From the NCBI GenBank assembly GCA_000729835.1, contig JFHB01000137.1:1-64000 (forward strand): a DNA stretch of 64,000 nt, in the 5' to 3' direction. Below the pieces are notes generated by a model. It made no database searches. It saw only the letters and a list, made by a program, of their open reading frames with translations, and was not told the origin of the DNA. This DNA is from Atkinsonella hypoxylon (Eukaryota; Ascomycota; Sordariomycetes; Hypocreales; Clavicipitaceae). Within the stretch, counting starts at the first letter, position 1, and each line of letters opens with the position of its first letter. The translations under genes and the position numbers were made by a program. Positions 34,350-45,105 of this stretch are shown one piece after another.

Positions 34350-35284
34350 GGGTGCTGCGACTGATGTCGACGGAATGATGTCGACGGAAGCTTGGCTCTT
34401 ATCTGAACGTATACCACATATAGCGAGAAGCAAACATTAATGTGCGGAAGGCGATCGGGACGTGAGATTAGACAAGCAGCAGAAATTTTCGATTCCTCGA
34501 AACTCCAGCGTGAATTACGGCATGGAAGACAACCGAAAAAAGTTTATAATTGTAGTGTACACATAGGCATTTATTTTGACCTGTCAAATTCAGTCTGGAC
34601 AGATAAATGGAGAAGCTAGCGGAAGATCTCAGAAGGATTGATGAAGGCGATGGAGCCATTATGGCTATTAGCGCCCGAGTTGCGTCTAGTTTAATCGCCA
34701 ATGAGGCAATTTTCGAAGTAAACGTGATGGATTGCAACACCAGGCGACGGCAGACGACGATCAGCTTTAAAGAATCCTGGCTATAGGGCCTGAGTTCTGC
34801 ACAGTTTGTCTCAGTTTGTTCTTCAAGCCATACTGATTATGAATACTGATTATGATACTCAAGCCGGAGGAATAAGGACGATGCCTCCAAGTGGAGCAGC
34901 TGATTGAGAAGCCAAGTGGAGGATGTGGTGGGTTAACGGCCAAGGATCAAAGCAAAGCGCTTTGTAGTTTGATGGCGGGTTTCCTGATGGCCCTGTACCG
35001 AGATTAAGGCTGTGGCGAGACTGATGTGTCGGGACAGGTGACGGGGAGCGATACAAAGCCAGGTCCCCAGTCCTGGGCATGTGGTTTTTTTTTTTTTTTT
35101 GCCCGACGGGCAGGGCAGGGCGGACAGTTATATGGAGGCAAGACTTGTGCGGCTGTCGACAAGGGCATGGAGGTATGAAGAAGTCAGCTTGACTAGACCA
35201 GGCCATTAGTTGTTGAAAGAACCCTCGTCTGGCAATGGAGCATTGAAGCACAGTGCCATCAGTAGATACGTGACGATCTGGGCT

Positions 35285-35332
35285 CATGACTGGGCTGATG
35301 ACTGGGCTAATGACCGGGCTAATGACTGGGCA
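35285..35332. repeat. 12-bp tandem repeat (ATGACTGGGCTA-like)
   Basis: Four adjacent near-identical 12-bp units ([C/G/A]ATGAC[T/C]GGGCT), the last slightly diverged. Confidence 0.9.
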
Positions 35333-35533
35333 GCTGGATACTCGCACAGTGCGATATAGCCACAAGTTGGGTTTTCCGCCTATGTGGGCCCGCGGAACGG
35401 AGTGCTTTAAATAGCTAGAACCCCTGCTTACTTACTAATCCACCGGGGAAAATCCCTGTAGCAGGGAGGGGAGGGGGGGAGAGTGAGGACCACCGGGTCG
35501 GCGGCGCCCCGGAGTGCTTTTTATTGAATGTCA

Positions 35534-35535
<2 letters not shown>

Positions 35536-35565
<30 letters not shown>
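35536..35565. repeat. Poly-T run of 30
   Basis: Thirty uninterrupted T residues, the longest homopolymer in the window. Its assembled length may not be reliable. Confidence 0.95.
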
Positions 35566-35758
35566 CCAAGTTGCGACGCATTAGACTAGGCACTTGGGTA
35601 CTTGGAGTGAGGTGCGCTTGAAGTGCCAAGCTCTGTTCTTGCATTCTGTGAGCCCGGTTCTGTGCGCCTCTCTGTGATTTTTTATCAATTCAAGTCAAGG
35701 TGATGGGATGTTGCGCCAACATTGTTACTACATACGTACCTAGGTAGGTAGGTACAGA

Positions 35759-35791
35759 GTTTCTTTTCTTTTCTTTTCTTTTCTTTTCTTT
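35759..35791. repeat. TTTTC microsatellite
   Basis: About six copies of the pentamer TTTTC. It lies directly upstream of the broken secreted-protein copy. Confidence 0.9.
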
Positions 35792-35798
35792 ATTTCAT

Positions 35799-36343
35799 CA
35801 ATTATTTACCTACAATAAAGTTCAGTCTAGCCGCTGTTAGCTTCTTGCTCTCTGCTCTTAGAACGTGCCATGCACTTTCTCCACTTAGTTCGGAGAGCAG
35901 CCTAGTGCGCTTAGGAGAATGAAGTTCAAGGGCTCCTCCTCCTGAACGCTGTTGCGTTGTTATGTAAGTTTGGCTATAAACCGCAAAAGCCGCTGCCCTC
36001 AAAATCGTATCAGCCATGGCTATAACATAAACCACTTGACCCTCAAAAGACGCAAGAAAGTAGTTTGCTTATAGACAGAATCAATACTACGACTGGGATA
36101 TATTTAACAGTAAGTATTAAAAGATAGAAAAGCTTAAGAGATAACACAAAGCGGCACAAGAGGTAACTAATGCAGAAGCTCTTGTGGAAGAAGGTGCTCT
36201 TTGCAAGAGAAAATGTAAGAGAGAACTATTTCCTCCTTCCTTCTCTAAGAGAGAGAAAAGACTTCTACATATATAACCAACCTTCTACTTACAGTAGTAC
36301 TGAGAGTTACTAAGGGTTACCTAGGTTGGTTGACCTAGAGAAG
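35799..36343 (+). repeat. Duplicated block, copy A (degenerate)
   Basis: This block aligns by eye with 36624-37251: shared sequence at the signal-peptide region, the intron donor (TTATGTAAGTTTGGCTAT vs CTATGTAAGTTCAGCTAT), ACTGGGATRTATTT, TTTGCAAGAGARAATGTAAGAGAGAA and CCTTCTACTTACAG. Several differences are C-to-T or G-to-A in this copy. The starts are 826 bp apart and the 3' matches 917 bp apart, so copy A has lost about 90 bp. Confidence 0.8.
35815..36130 (+). pseudogene. Broken paralogue of the small secreted protein
   Basis: This is the degenerate tandem copy of the intact gene at 36641-37063. The start codon is ATA where the intact copy has ATG. The signal-peptide frame is still readable (KFSLAAVSFLLSALRTCHA), then an in-frame TGA follows after LVRLGE. 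Beyond it the same frame resumes and ends ERCCVVM at a preserved GTAAGT donor, matching EYCCLAM in the intact copy. Sequence after the intron is badly eroded, with further stops. ATG-to-ATA, and a TGA that could derive from CGA, are the changes expected from repeat-induced point mutation (RIP), though ordinary decay would also explain them. No product is expected. Confidence 0.8.
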
Positions 36344-36640
36344 GACTGTGCGCAGCTGTGCATAGTCTAGATTCTATGAATATATACAGCCTGTTTCAGA
36401 ACTAAGATTAAAAGGTTACTTAATTATAAGATTATAAAGTTAAAGGTAAAAAAGAAGGGAGAACTAAGTTCCTCTTGCGATAAAGCCAAATAGATTGCGT
36501 TTTTATCGAGCTTCCGGGCTTGCATTAGACCTATAAATCAGAGCAACTCTCCCGCTATTGTGCCTTGACCTTATGCTCCCTAGCAATACATTTGCAACCA
36601 ACTTTGCAAAGAAATTTTCTTCCCTTCTCGATTTACTACA
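36131..36640. other. AT-rich spacer between the two copies
   Basis: The first 200 bp are the 3' flank of copy A. The rest is AT-rich with many TA dinucleotides and no ORF; the last 100 bp (TTGACCTTATGCTCCC..., then pyrimidine-rich) should be the promoter and leader of the intact copy. Confidence 0.55.
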
Positions 36641-37251
36641 ATGAAGCTTAGTTTAGCTGCTGTGAGCTTCTTGCTGTCTGGCCTTGGAATGTGCCATGCA
36701 CGTCAGCCACGCGGAGAAGTCGAGGGAAGAGCTATTGAATATTGTTGCCTTGCTATGTAAGTTCAGCTATGCAACGCAGAGAGCAGCCCATGCTAATGAG
36801 ATTGTAGGACATGGAATGCGGGTACCAAAAGCTACAGTAAGCGCCGGGCTTTTTCTGGGGTTCATCCCAGAATTACCGACTGGGATGTATTTGGGGATAG
36901 TACATGTTATGTTCATATCGAACCCGGTAAGGGGCTGCCGAGCAAAAAACACTGTAAAGATTGGAAAGCCAAAAAACTAGCCTGTCGTGAGACTCCGGAT
37001 TCATTGGTGGTGAGTCTTGAGTTTAAGTATGACCCTGATCACCTGAGCGCATGTAATCACTAGACAATTGCTCGAAGATAACAGACACACGAGGGAGAAA
37101 AGAGGTTTTCTTTGCAAGAGAGAATGTAAGAGAGAAATGTTTGCTTGATTCATTCTATTTAAGAGAGATAAAAAGAGTTTTGTATGTATTCATCCGGCCT
37201 TCTACTTACAGCAGTACCGAGAGGTACTAAGAGTTACCTAGATAGGTTAGC
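36624..37251 (+). repeat. Duplicated block, copy B (intact)
   Basis: The partner of 35799-36343. It contains the intact secreted-protein gene plus about 190 bp of 3' flank that is also shared (TTTGCAAGAGAGAATGTAAGAGAGAA and CCTTCTACTTACAG). Confidence 0.8.
36641..37063 (+). CDS. Small secreted cysteine-containing protein (effector-like)
   Basis: Two exons (36641-36756 and 36808-37063) flank a 51-bp intron with a GTAAGT donor, a TGCTAATG branch point and a TTGTAG acceptor; the split codon is AT|G. The product is 123 aa. Residues 1-20 form a classic signal peptide (MKLSLAAVSFLLSGLGMCHA) with cleavage expected after CHA. The mature part, about 103 aa, is basic and has six cysteines (C35, C36, C72, C88, C98, C121), enough for three disulfides. 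Other visible elements are a Gly/Lys-rich GKGLPSKKHCKDWKAKK stretch and an aromatic DWDVFGDSTCY segment. I recognise no family. Size, secretion signal, cysteines, AT-rich location and a broken tandem copy fit an effector-like protein, but that role is inference. A GTGAGT at 37009 could mark a further intron; reading straight through gives TAG at 37061. Confidence 0.8.
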
Positions 37252-37801
37252 AAGCAAACAAGCAAGCAAGCATTACAATGGGATCTGCAACGATTATGTG
37301 TTTCAGTCCTTCAAAACCCAGAGGTCTTCGCGTCGTTGCTTCGTGTGCCCCGCCGCTCGACATCAAATCAATAATATTCTCTGGTTTCAGAAATGGCAAG
37401 AGAAATGTAAATGCCGCGGACACGTCTCCTTCCCCCTTGACGCAGCATCCATTTCTCTATAAAGACTGCAAGGTTTCTAGTTTGTACCATCACGCTAATG
37501 GTGTAAAATCATGGCTATCCATACTACAGTTGCCCTGTCCAACCTACTGTTTGAGTATAAACAGCAGAAAGATACGCCGGTGCAAGTGGGAATCACCAAC
37601 ATGTGACCAATGATGTGGTCTTCAGGACGCAAGGTGTTAACTTTCTGTTTTGAATAAATTAAGATACATTCCAAGGAAGTCGCAGCGAGCCGGGATGTGA
37701 TCTGCCTCTCCATGCCACCATTTTCTATTCCGTACGTGCGCACGGTTTGAAGAACGTCCTTCTGATAATGTATGTAACATGTCCAAATCCATATAGCACC
37801 A
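37064..37801. other. Intergenic region
   Basis: Copy B 3' flank to about 37251, then roughly 550 bp with no supported ORF. A short CAAG/AAGC repeat occurs near 37250-37272. Confidence 0.5.
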
Positions 37802-38208
37802 TCACATGAGTGTGAAAGGTGGGGAAGTGATAACTATCAGTTTCCCTTCTTTGGAAGTCACCTCCGAGATTTGTCCCCAGACGCTGGCATACCCAGCAAA
37901 TTCATCGAGCTTGCGGGACGAAGAATCCCTCTCGCTGTGCACAACATGCCCATCTCTGCTGACTACAGCAACCAGAGTTCCAGCTTTGTGGATGGAGAAC
38001 TGGCGGGCAATGAGCACCTCAGGGTACTTTCGGGATTTAAGTAAGGCTTGCCGTCTTGGCATCAATGGACAAATTGATTGGGAAATTGGAAATTATTTCA
38101 GTGCTGTTCTCGGGGTCAAATTTGATGCCAGGGCACTTTCATCTCGAGAAGAAACAGCGCGATCTGGCATCAGGCTAAACTCACCACGAAGTTCTTGTAT
38201 CAACAAGG
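37802..38208 (-). CDS. Partial gene, possible roadblock/LC7-like small protein
   Basis: The frame ending at 37802 (minus) reads like a real protein: YPEVLIARQFSIHKAGTLVA, VVSRDGHVVHSERDSSSRKL, DEFAGYASVWGQISE, then a strand and SPPFTLM. The pattern of a helix, a GTLVAVVSRDG hairpin and a helix containing ASVWGQI resembles roadblock/LC7 proteins such as small Ragulator/EGO subunits, but the match is weak. Splicing GTGAGT at 38184 to the AAG acceptor before 38046 joins a short upstream exon (38208-38185) to give LLIQELRALLKSRKYPEV, which looks natural. I cannot find the first exon or start codon. It could be an incomplete or broken gene; an in-frame ATG at 38065 would also give an 87-codon ORF without splicing. 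Confidence 0.4.
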
Positions 38209-38667
38209 CTATTGATCAAAGAAAGAGCACATGCAATGAAATCAGCCCCTGATCATTTGTCGGGTGCTTTTGTTCCAGATTCGTCCCCAGTTCCTCTTAT
38301 CTTGCGTACGAAGCGAGGTTAGACTCGGGCATAGTGTCACCACATCACGCACTTCGTGAACTAAGCACATTGTCACTTTAAGTCAGTTTACTTAAGTTGA
38401 TTGACCACCGCTCTGTAATGATAATGTCTCCTCGCTCAATGCGCAAGTTTTCCCATGGTCCGCCGCTGAATTTCCTTTTCAAGTCAACCCGAAATTAAAT
38501 ATAATCAACAACGCCATACACCAGCTCCAACATTCCAAGTCACTGCATGTGCCCTTCACTCCCCTCATGTACCGCCTCCTCAGTATGATTCCCTCAAAAA
38601 ATTCAAATTCTTCGTCTTTTGAATATAATTTTCGTTCCTGAGCCTAGTCCCTTGCGTCCTGGAGGTC
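38209..38667. other. Short intergenic region
   Basis: The 5' part of the preceding candidate gene (first exon not found) and the 3' flank of CHO2. Nothing else is seen. Confidence 0.4.
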
Positions 38668-41600
38668 TCAACCAGCTGGCGTGGCAGTGCCTTTAGAGTG
38701 CGACATACTATACGGAGCCTACAATATAGTTTGTCAGCGATGCTTTGAAAACAAGTTGGGGTATCAATAGCTGCACCTACCAGGACCTCCTTTGCATTAC
38801 AAATTCTCCAAGCCAGCTTTCGCACATTTCTGTCTGCCAGAACGACCGCGGGTGCAAATTCAATGCCAAACATTTCGCGAATAGCATACACTATTCGCTT
38901 GGCGTACTTCCCGTCCCGCTCCACATGACTGCCGAATGGCTCTTCCACATTGCTTGGAGCAATATTAGGATCCCGGTCCAGGCAGTTTTGTACGACAGGC
39001 AGAATGGCAGACTCGACTGATTGGGCGTAAATACCCTTGGCGTCAAAGGTGACATCATCCTCGGCAAATTGAGCAATGCGAATCTCAAATGGCTCGGAAA
39101 TAGCCATCACGATGTGCTTGCCATCGTGATGGTATCGGAACTCGAAGACGCCCTGCGTCCACCATAATTTGTCACCCTGGAAGAGCACCTCGCCCTCGAC
39201 AATGTCAGGTTCGGATGAGTCACTTTTGGGGCAAGGACGCTCGGGTACGACAATGCTGCTGTCACCTGTCAGTGAGTCGTAAGGGCCCTCGTTCGTAGGG
39301 GCCCAGCGTCCTAGAGATGGCACTTCCGTAGTCTCGCGGGATCGATTGTCCGTAACCATGTACAAGCCAATCCAGTCCTTTTTGCTATGATTCCCAGGCG
39401 CTTTCCATTTGACTTTTAGGGGTGCGCCGTATTCGTAGACCATAGTCTTAATAGGCTTAGGGAACCGCCCAGTGAAGCTTTCTTTGCCGGTCGCACGGTC
39501 GTGGATGGAAGATTGCTGAGAAGGCGTGCCTTCGATCGAAAGTGAGTACTGCTTGGGATCAAGGCCCGCAAGATCGGGCGAGATCTTTGTCAAGGTAAGG
39601 CGCGCTGGTGCGATATTGAAAAGAGCAGAAGTGTCCCGCACAATAGTCTTGACTCCAGAGGCGAACTTGGGTCTTGCAGTGTCAATGAAGTCTTCCACAA
39701 AATGAGTCGTATCGTCCATGACCTTATCCACACTTTCTTGCCAGCCCTTGATGGGGGTAGGCAATGAGCGCTTAATAAATTTGGTAAGGCCAGCTTCGTC
39801 GCGCATGCTTCTGCCGTAAATCTTTTGCATATGCGGCCTTTCAATGTACGAAATGTAGAATAGGGTGAGGAGCTGCGTCACAATAGCCATGATAAAGATA
39901 GCTCTACTCCATGTTATCAAGGCGGCGCCCCAGACCCCGGCTGTTCCAAAGATTTTTTCAGGGTTGTTGAGAAATCGATAGATCGACGTGTACGTGAGCT
40001 TAGCTTCTTGATCCCGGAAGAAATCTCCACAGAACCAGCCGAACTCACCCAAAGATTCGTAAACACTGAACGCAGTCCATAGCTGCAAGGCAATCAACCC
40101 ACCACCGATGACGTGCTTTAGGAGCACCAGGCCATAACCCCAATCAGCGGGCCAGGAATACATCTTGTAGCAAGCAGCTACAAAGGAAGTATTGCACATA
40201 ACCATACTGATGTGATACATGCCCTTCCACTGACGCCAAGCCTCGCCTTCACTTTCACCGTATTTAAGGAAGTGGCGAGTCCACATTTTAGTCTTGGATT
40301 GTCTATCAAGAATGATGCCAAGTCCAAGATGGTACCATATACGCCATAGTAGCGCATGAGCTACGAAAAATGCTTGCCAGAACGGAGTCTTTGGGGTGGC
40401 CAGGACGAGAATGGCTACGTACGACGGCAAAAGCACAACCATGGAGTCTGGTACTCTGAAAAGGTCCATGTTCGAGAATCCAACCATGTTGTGAACAGGA
40501 ACTAACATTTCTTGTGATGTATTGGGAGCAGTAGCTGGGCGGTCGGCAGAGCTGTGGTCGGCAGACATTTCGAGGCTCACAGTAGAATCACTTTGGATCC
40601 GAGACAGGTCCTTCCTCCGCGGTGAAGGAGGGTTGTAAGTCTTTTCGATGTGAGGGTTCTCCACAATCACAAGGAAGGCGAATTGAGCGGCATGGGCGAT
40701 TATGGAGATGAAGAGAACCTCATAGCTGGCGGCCATCATCGAGATGCCGTAGTAGCCAGCGTACCCAATCGAGTACATTGGATGAGGAGCCATCTCGAAC
40801 ACGCCATCAAAGGTTAGGTCCTGATCGATGAGATAAAAGAAGTCTCCCCAGTACCACGCGAAGTCCTTGACGACTCGATGAGCGTCAAGTTTGACCCATA
40901 CATTGAATCCAACAAGAGCGATGCCCAATGTCCAGCGACAAATACCGGCAAGAATAGTCTCCCCTTGTGGTTGATGACCACAAACGATAGCGAAGAGACA
41001 ATATGATACGAAATCACACATCAAAATCAGGTCGACGAGCCTTCGGAAAACTAACCAGGTGTTGTACTCAAGAGGTGCTGTTTCAAATTGGTAATCTTCA
41101 GGGATCTTTGCTTCGAGTTCTCGTTTTAGGAGCTTGTAAAGCCACGGTCGAGGGTTATGGCCTGTTTCAGGGTTCTCAAACAGTTTCCAACGCTTGGCCC
41201 AGGTGATTAGGCGCCGATGGCGGGATTGAACGTGAAGTAACATGCCAATGCCAATATTATAGCAGCCTCTCCAAAACAAGAAAGTGACAGCGAAAACGGG
41301 CCGCTTTCCTTCTGCGGGCAGCATATAAGCAGCGACAATCATGGAAGCTAGTATGGCAAGCACAACTGCATCGGACAGGTTCTTCGGCTGTCGCGGGTCC
41401 AGCAGCTGAGAGACCATATCGTGCGTGGTGGGCACGATGAAGACTATGCAAGTAGACACTCGTCAGCTCGTTGCAATCGCCATATGTTGCGAGTCACAAT
41501 TGTTCGATGACATGGCAAAAGTTGGTCCAACTCACTGGTGCCATCTGGTGTACGTCCGTACGTCTTCTTAGACGGGGCCTTGGTTTTGGGGTTCTCGGAG

Positions 41601-41722
41601 TCACCTGCAGGAGTCTGGCCTTCGACCGAAACGCTTTGTGGCTTGTCGGCTGTGGAAGAAGCTCTGGTCTGTCTCTGACGGAGCCCAGAGGCTGCCGCCT
41701 CCGAACTGCTGCCGTTACTCAT
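38668..41722 (-). CDS. CHO2: Phosphatidylethanolamine N-methyltransferase
   Basis: Cho2 is an ER membrane enzyme that transfers a methyl group from S-adenosylmethionine to phosphatidylethanolamine, the first step of the methylation route to phosphatidylcholine. Three exons (41722-41536, 41443-38781, 38718-38668) give 966 aa. Multiple membrane segments lie in two homologous halves, each with the family pattern: FLFWRGCYNIGIGMLLHVQS and HALLWRIWYHLGLGIILDRQS; FEMAPHPMYSIGYAGYYGISM matches the SAM-binding region of this methyltransferase class (the second half has YRFLNNPEKIFGTAGVWGAAL). The C-terminal cytosolic part contains KDWIGLYMV and FRYHHDGKH. The frame stays open past the true exon 2 end: a GTAGGT donor at 38780, a GCTGAC branch and TTGTAG restore the conserved ending KEVLAPYSMSHSKGTATPAG and a TGA at 38670. 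Without that intron the C-terminus would be wrong. Confidence 0.95.
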
Positions 41723-43278
41723 TATTTTCAACGACAATCGACGTGTTGATGTCCATGAAATGGAATGAAGTACGACGAAGAAGTAAAGACAAGAAGCCAG
41801 CAGCAACACTGGGGATGAGGGGACAGGCGGGACAAGTAGAAGGATAAATGTGGGCTTTCATCGAGTGGTTCTCCATATGAAACACGGAATTGTGTAGTTG
41901 CCCATTTTGAACGGACAGCACTGAGTACTGAGGAAGCTGATCGCGTGCCTGCCAAGCGCAATTGCAATTAATTGTTGGATAGCTCCCACCTCCACTCTAC
42001 TCTTGCACTTCACTTTAGCAGACGGACTGGGGCAGGGCCGGAGCCACCAGACTCCGTACTGCTAAAGCTGCTGCGGTTAATTCATAGTTAGCTCAGGCAC
42101 CCCGTTGTTGTCTCGCAAGTGCGGGGCCATAAGTTCGCCCAGCCATAACCCAGATAGAGCGAGCCCCTCGAGGGGATCACAGGTTACACAACAGGTCCTG
42201 CCGCATTGCAACAGTCATCTATCACCTATGTATGTCACGATGAACTCTGTGCCAAATCTCAGTGCAACCCCTGCATTTAGGGCTAGCACCGGTATTAGAA
42301 CGATTTCGCAGCACGTCAAGCGAGAAGTCACTTGACCGCTGCCCACTGTTGGCTGACAAAGTCCCAGGCACAAACGGCCCATAAAGCGAATGCAACTGCT
42401 TGTATCTCTACCAGGACAAAAATGTCCACTTCATCACCAAATTGGCAGAGCAGATGCTGCATGTCTTATGGTCATGAGTGCCACTGGTCAATTGTATAGG
42501 CAATCACTCCCCTGGGTTTGCAGGTCGATCCTGCCGACAGGCCGATCGAACCCTTCGGAGCGTCAACGTCAACGGCAACGACAACGACGACGGTCAATCA
42601 TGGTCTCTTGCACCCTAAAACATTTGCATTTGGATCTTGCTCGACGGAGTATAGAGTACTTGTTGCGTATTACCCCAAACAGGAAGGTTTAGGCCACCAC
42701 ATGCAGGAGCCCACAATCACAAGCAAAACATTCGGGTGCAGCTAACTACGGCTCGATGTGACGTTTAGTGGAAGAAACAAGTCCTTACTGAGCACATATT
42801 CCACCGTCGTGGTCCAGTCGGGTTCTGCGGTGTTCTTGCGCGACTTCTTAGCTGTTTCAGGATTGCTGGTCATCCGCTTCGGCATTTCGTATCCAAGTCT
42901 GGTAAACCGTGGCGAGTATACATAGGCTCATGCCAAATAGAACACTGTCGTGCATGTCCGACTCGCTCACCGGACATGGGCAAGATGGGATGAACAGCAT
43001 AGCATAGCGCCAGCAATTGACTGCCTCCAGCATGTTGCACTGATTCCATGTCTCAACCTGATAGCAGGTGTACATATACAAAACCAACCGGAAAAAAATG
43101 CCGGGCAGCAACACCTTTGCAATTCAAGAAGTCTAACGCAAGGACGCTCACAAGCGACGGCACTGCACGATGAGTTGGTCTCCGAACTTTGATCACCTTC
43201 AAACCAGACCCTCCCAAAGTTGCCATGAAAATGCATTAACCCAAATTCCCGAATACCCTATAACAACGGACAAAGAGC
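41723..43278. other. Intergenic region
   Basis: This is 1.55 kb between the CHO2 start and the eIF3g stop. Small ORFs on both strands at 42105-42745 and 42857-43236 overlap and show no domain. A CAACGNCAACGACAACGAC stretch at 42568-42590 is a weak hexamer-like repeat. Confidence 0.6.
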
Positions 43279-44312
43279 TTACTGAGCCTTCTTGGCGAAC
43301 TCAACCCGCAGAATAAGATGCTTGAAACCAAATCCATCCATCTTGTTGCAAGCCTTGACGGCATCCCCACGATCTGCAAAACTGATAAAAGCGAATCCCT
43401 TGGCCATACCAGTTTCCCTGTCCTTGGCAAGAAATACTCTGGTGACGCGTCCAAAACGCTCGAACATATCCCGCAGTTCTCCTTCCTCGGCCATTTCCGA
43501 AACCTATCATCGTAGTTAGTGGTCGTACACCAACGGGCATTTGAAGCAACTCGCGCAAGACCATGACTTACATTTGTGACACGTAGAGTAGCAAAGTCGT
43601 CTCTCTCGCCGTACTTGGAGCCTCCCATACGCTCTCCAGAAGCTCCACCGGCACGGTCTCCCCGAAGAGCAGGAGGAACATAGGAACCCTTCTTGGCGCC
43701 AGCATTGCCCGCACCAGCGTCGTCCAGCATGGCAGCAGTAGCGCCGCCCGTCTCTGGTGTGGCGGTCTCCCCGATGGGAGCCATGGTGTCCTTGTATGGA
43801 CATCTGGCCGTGAAATGTTCGCCATTGCAAATACGACATTTGACCTTCTTGTCCTTGAGCTTATCCTTCATTGACTGGGCGTTGGGGTCCTGGCTCTCGT
43901 CCTTGGCATCCTTGCGCCAGTTGATACTAGGTCGGAAGATGATGTTCTCACCAACGGAGGTGGTGTCGGCAGCAGGGCCAGGGCCATCCTTTGCACTGAG
44001 GCCAAACTTGGCCCAGGTTTTTCGATCGGCGACTCGGGGGTTGACCTTTTCCTTGTGTGTGACGTATCTGACGCGACGAGTGGTCTTTACTTTCTGTCCT
44101 TGGTCGTTGTATCGAAATGTGATGATGGTTTTGGTTCCATCCTTGTTAGAAATCGTCTGAGGGGGCGGCAGGTCGGTGGACGGCTCCTCAATGTCATCGT
44201 CGTCGGCCCAGTCGTGCCTATTTTGGTGGTGGGGTCAGTATCGCCAAACATGCTGTCAACTTGTGTTGGCAATAATTACTCACTTGGGCTTTGGGGGCGC
44301 TGTGATGGCCAT
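43279..44312 (-). CDS. TIF35: Translation initiation factor eIF3 subunit G
   Basis: eIF3g is an RNA-binding subunit of the eIF3 complex, acting in the cytosol in scanning and reinitiation. Three exons (44312-44284, 44217-43572, 43503-43279; introns 66 and 68 bp) give 299 aa, close to the usual size. The N-terminal part starts MAITAPPKPKHDWADDDDIE and continues with the conserved VKTTRRVRYVTHKEKVNPRV and RKTWAKFGLS motifs (eIF3i-binding region). A CCHC-like zinc knuckle follows (CRICNGEHFTARCPY), then an Ala/Gly-rich linker with YVPPALRGDRAGG. The C-terminal RRM spans about residues 222-297: LRVTNVSEMAEEGELRD, RNP2-like start, and KGFAFISF as RNP1. Intron 2 interrupts the RRM after the RVTN strand. 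Confidence 0.96.
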
Positions 44313-45105
44313 GGTTACGTCTCCTTAATGTCAACGATGCTCTGTCAGTTTGACCGTAGCTTTGGTCGCTTCGCGCCGTCGTTTCTGGCTACAGGGTCGT
44401 CTTTGCAATCGTGGGGTTTCTCGTTCTATAGACGAATTTCACTTTTTCGTGCGATGCATTCGTCGTGGGGCACGAGCTCGTCGAGCCACAGTGTGTGTGG
44501 CTTGCACAAGGGTCACGTGAATAGTTCGTGGCTCGAGAACTGGTATCTTTCAATTGTATTCCGTATTACTGGCCGTAATTATCGTTTTGAGGTCCCAAGG
44601 ATGTGTCATGTTTATTTTACTGTCGACACTGTGCTTACTCCAGTCGCACTAGGTCTCAACGAATATGGATATGACCAAGCTGAGAACAATCAATCACGTC
44701 TATATCATTATGTGTGATATTCTTTTGCAGGCTATTCCATGGTGTGACTGCACACAAGCAGAATCAATTGCTCGGCACACACGGACCAAGATGAAGGAGG
44801 CAAAGGGTGGCGCAGTACATACCACGTAATCACGCAGCTGTTCGCAACAGTAATAATCCGACACCAACACTACCGAAAGCCCCATTTGTGGCGCTGATCG
44901 TGTCCTTTAGAGTTTTGACTAACTACTTGTAATGATTCCAAGGACCAACGTAATATTGGCGACATCTCTTCCCATCTCTTTTTACCTCCCCCTCGTCAAC
45001 CTTCTCTTTTTCATGTCGTGAGACGATTTAATCCAGCGAAGTATCTCGACCGACCGGCGAAAGAGTATAAACCTTAAATTACATCAGTACATATCGACTT
45101 TCGCA
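44313..45105. other. Divergent promoter region eIF3g / CYSTM gene
   Basis: This is about 800 bp between two divergently transcribed genes. The plus ORF at 44055-44717 is a shadow of eIF3g running into the promoter. A TATAA at 45066-45070 sits 40 bp upstream of the CYSTM ATG. Confidence 0.6.

Larger units (their letters stand above)
34350..35814. other. Intergenic region with repeats
   Basis: This is 1.46 kb upstream of the Zn2Cys6 gene. It contains a 12-bp tandem repeat, a 30-T run and a TTTTC array (listed separately). The minus ORF at 34859-35365 is a by-product of these repeats and carries no domain. Confidence 0.6.

Noticed and set aside
38580..38667. CHO2 read-through end at 38580
   Set aside because: A canonical intron restores the conserved C-terminus and an earlier stop at 38668-38670.
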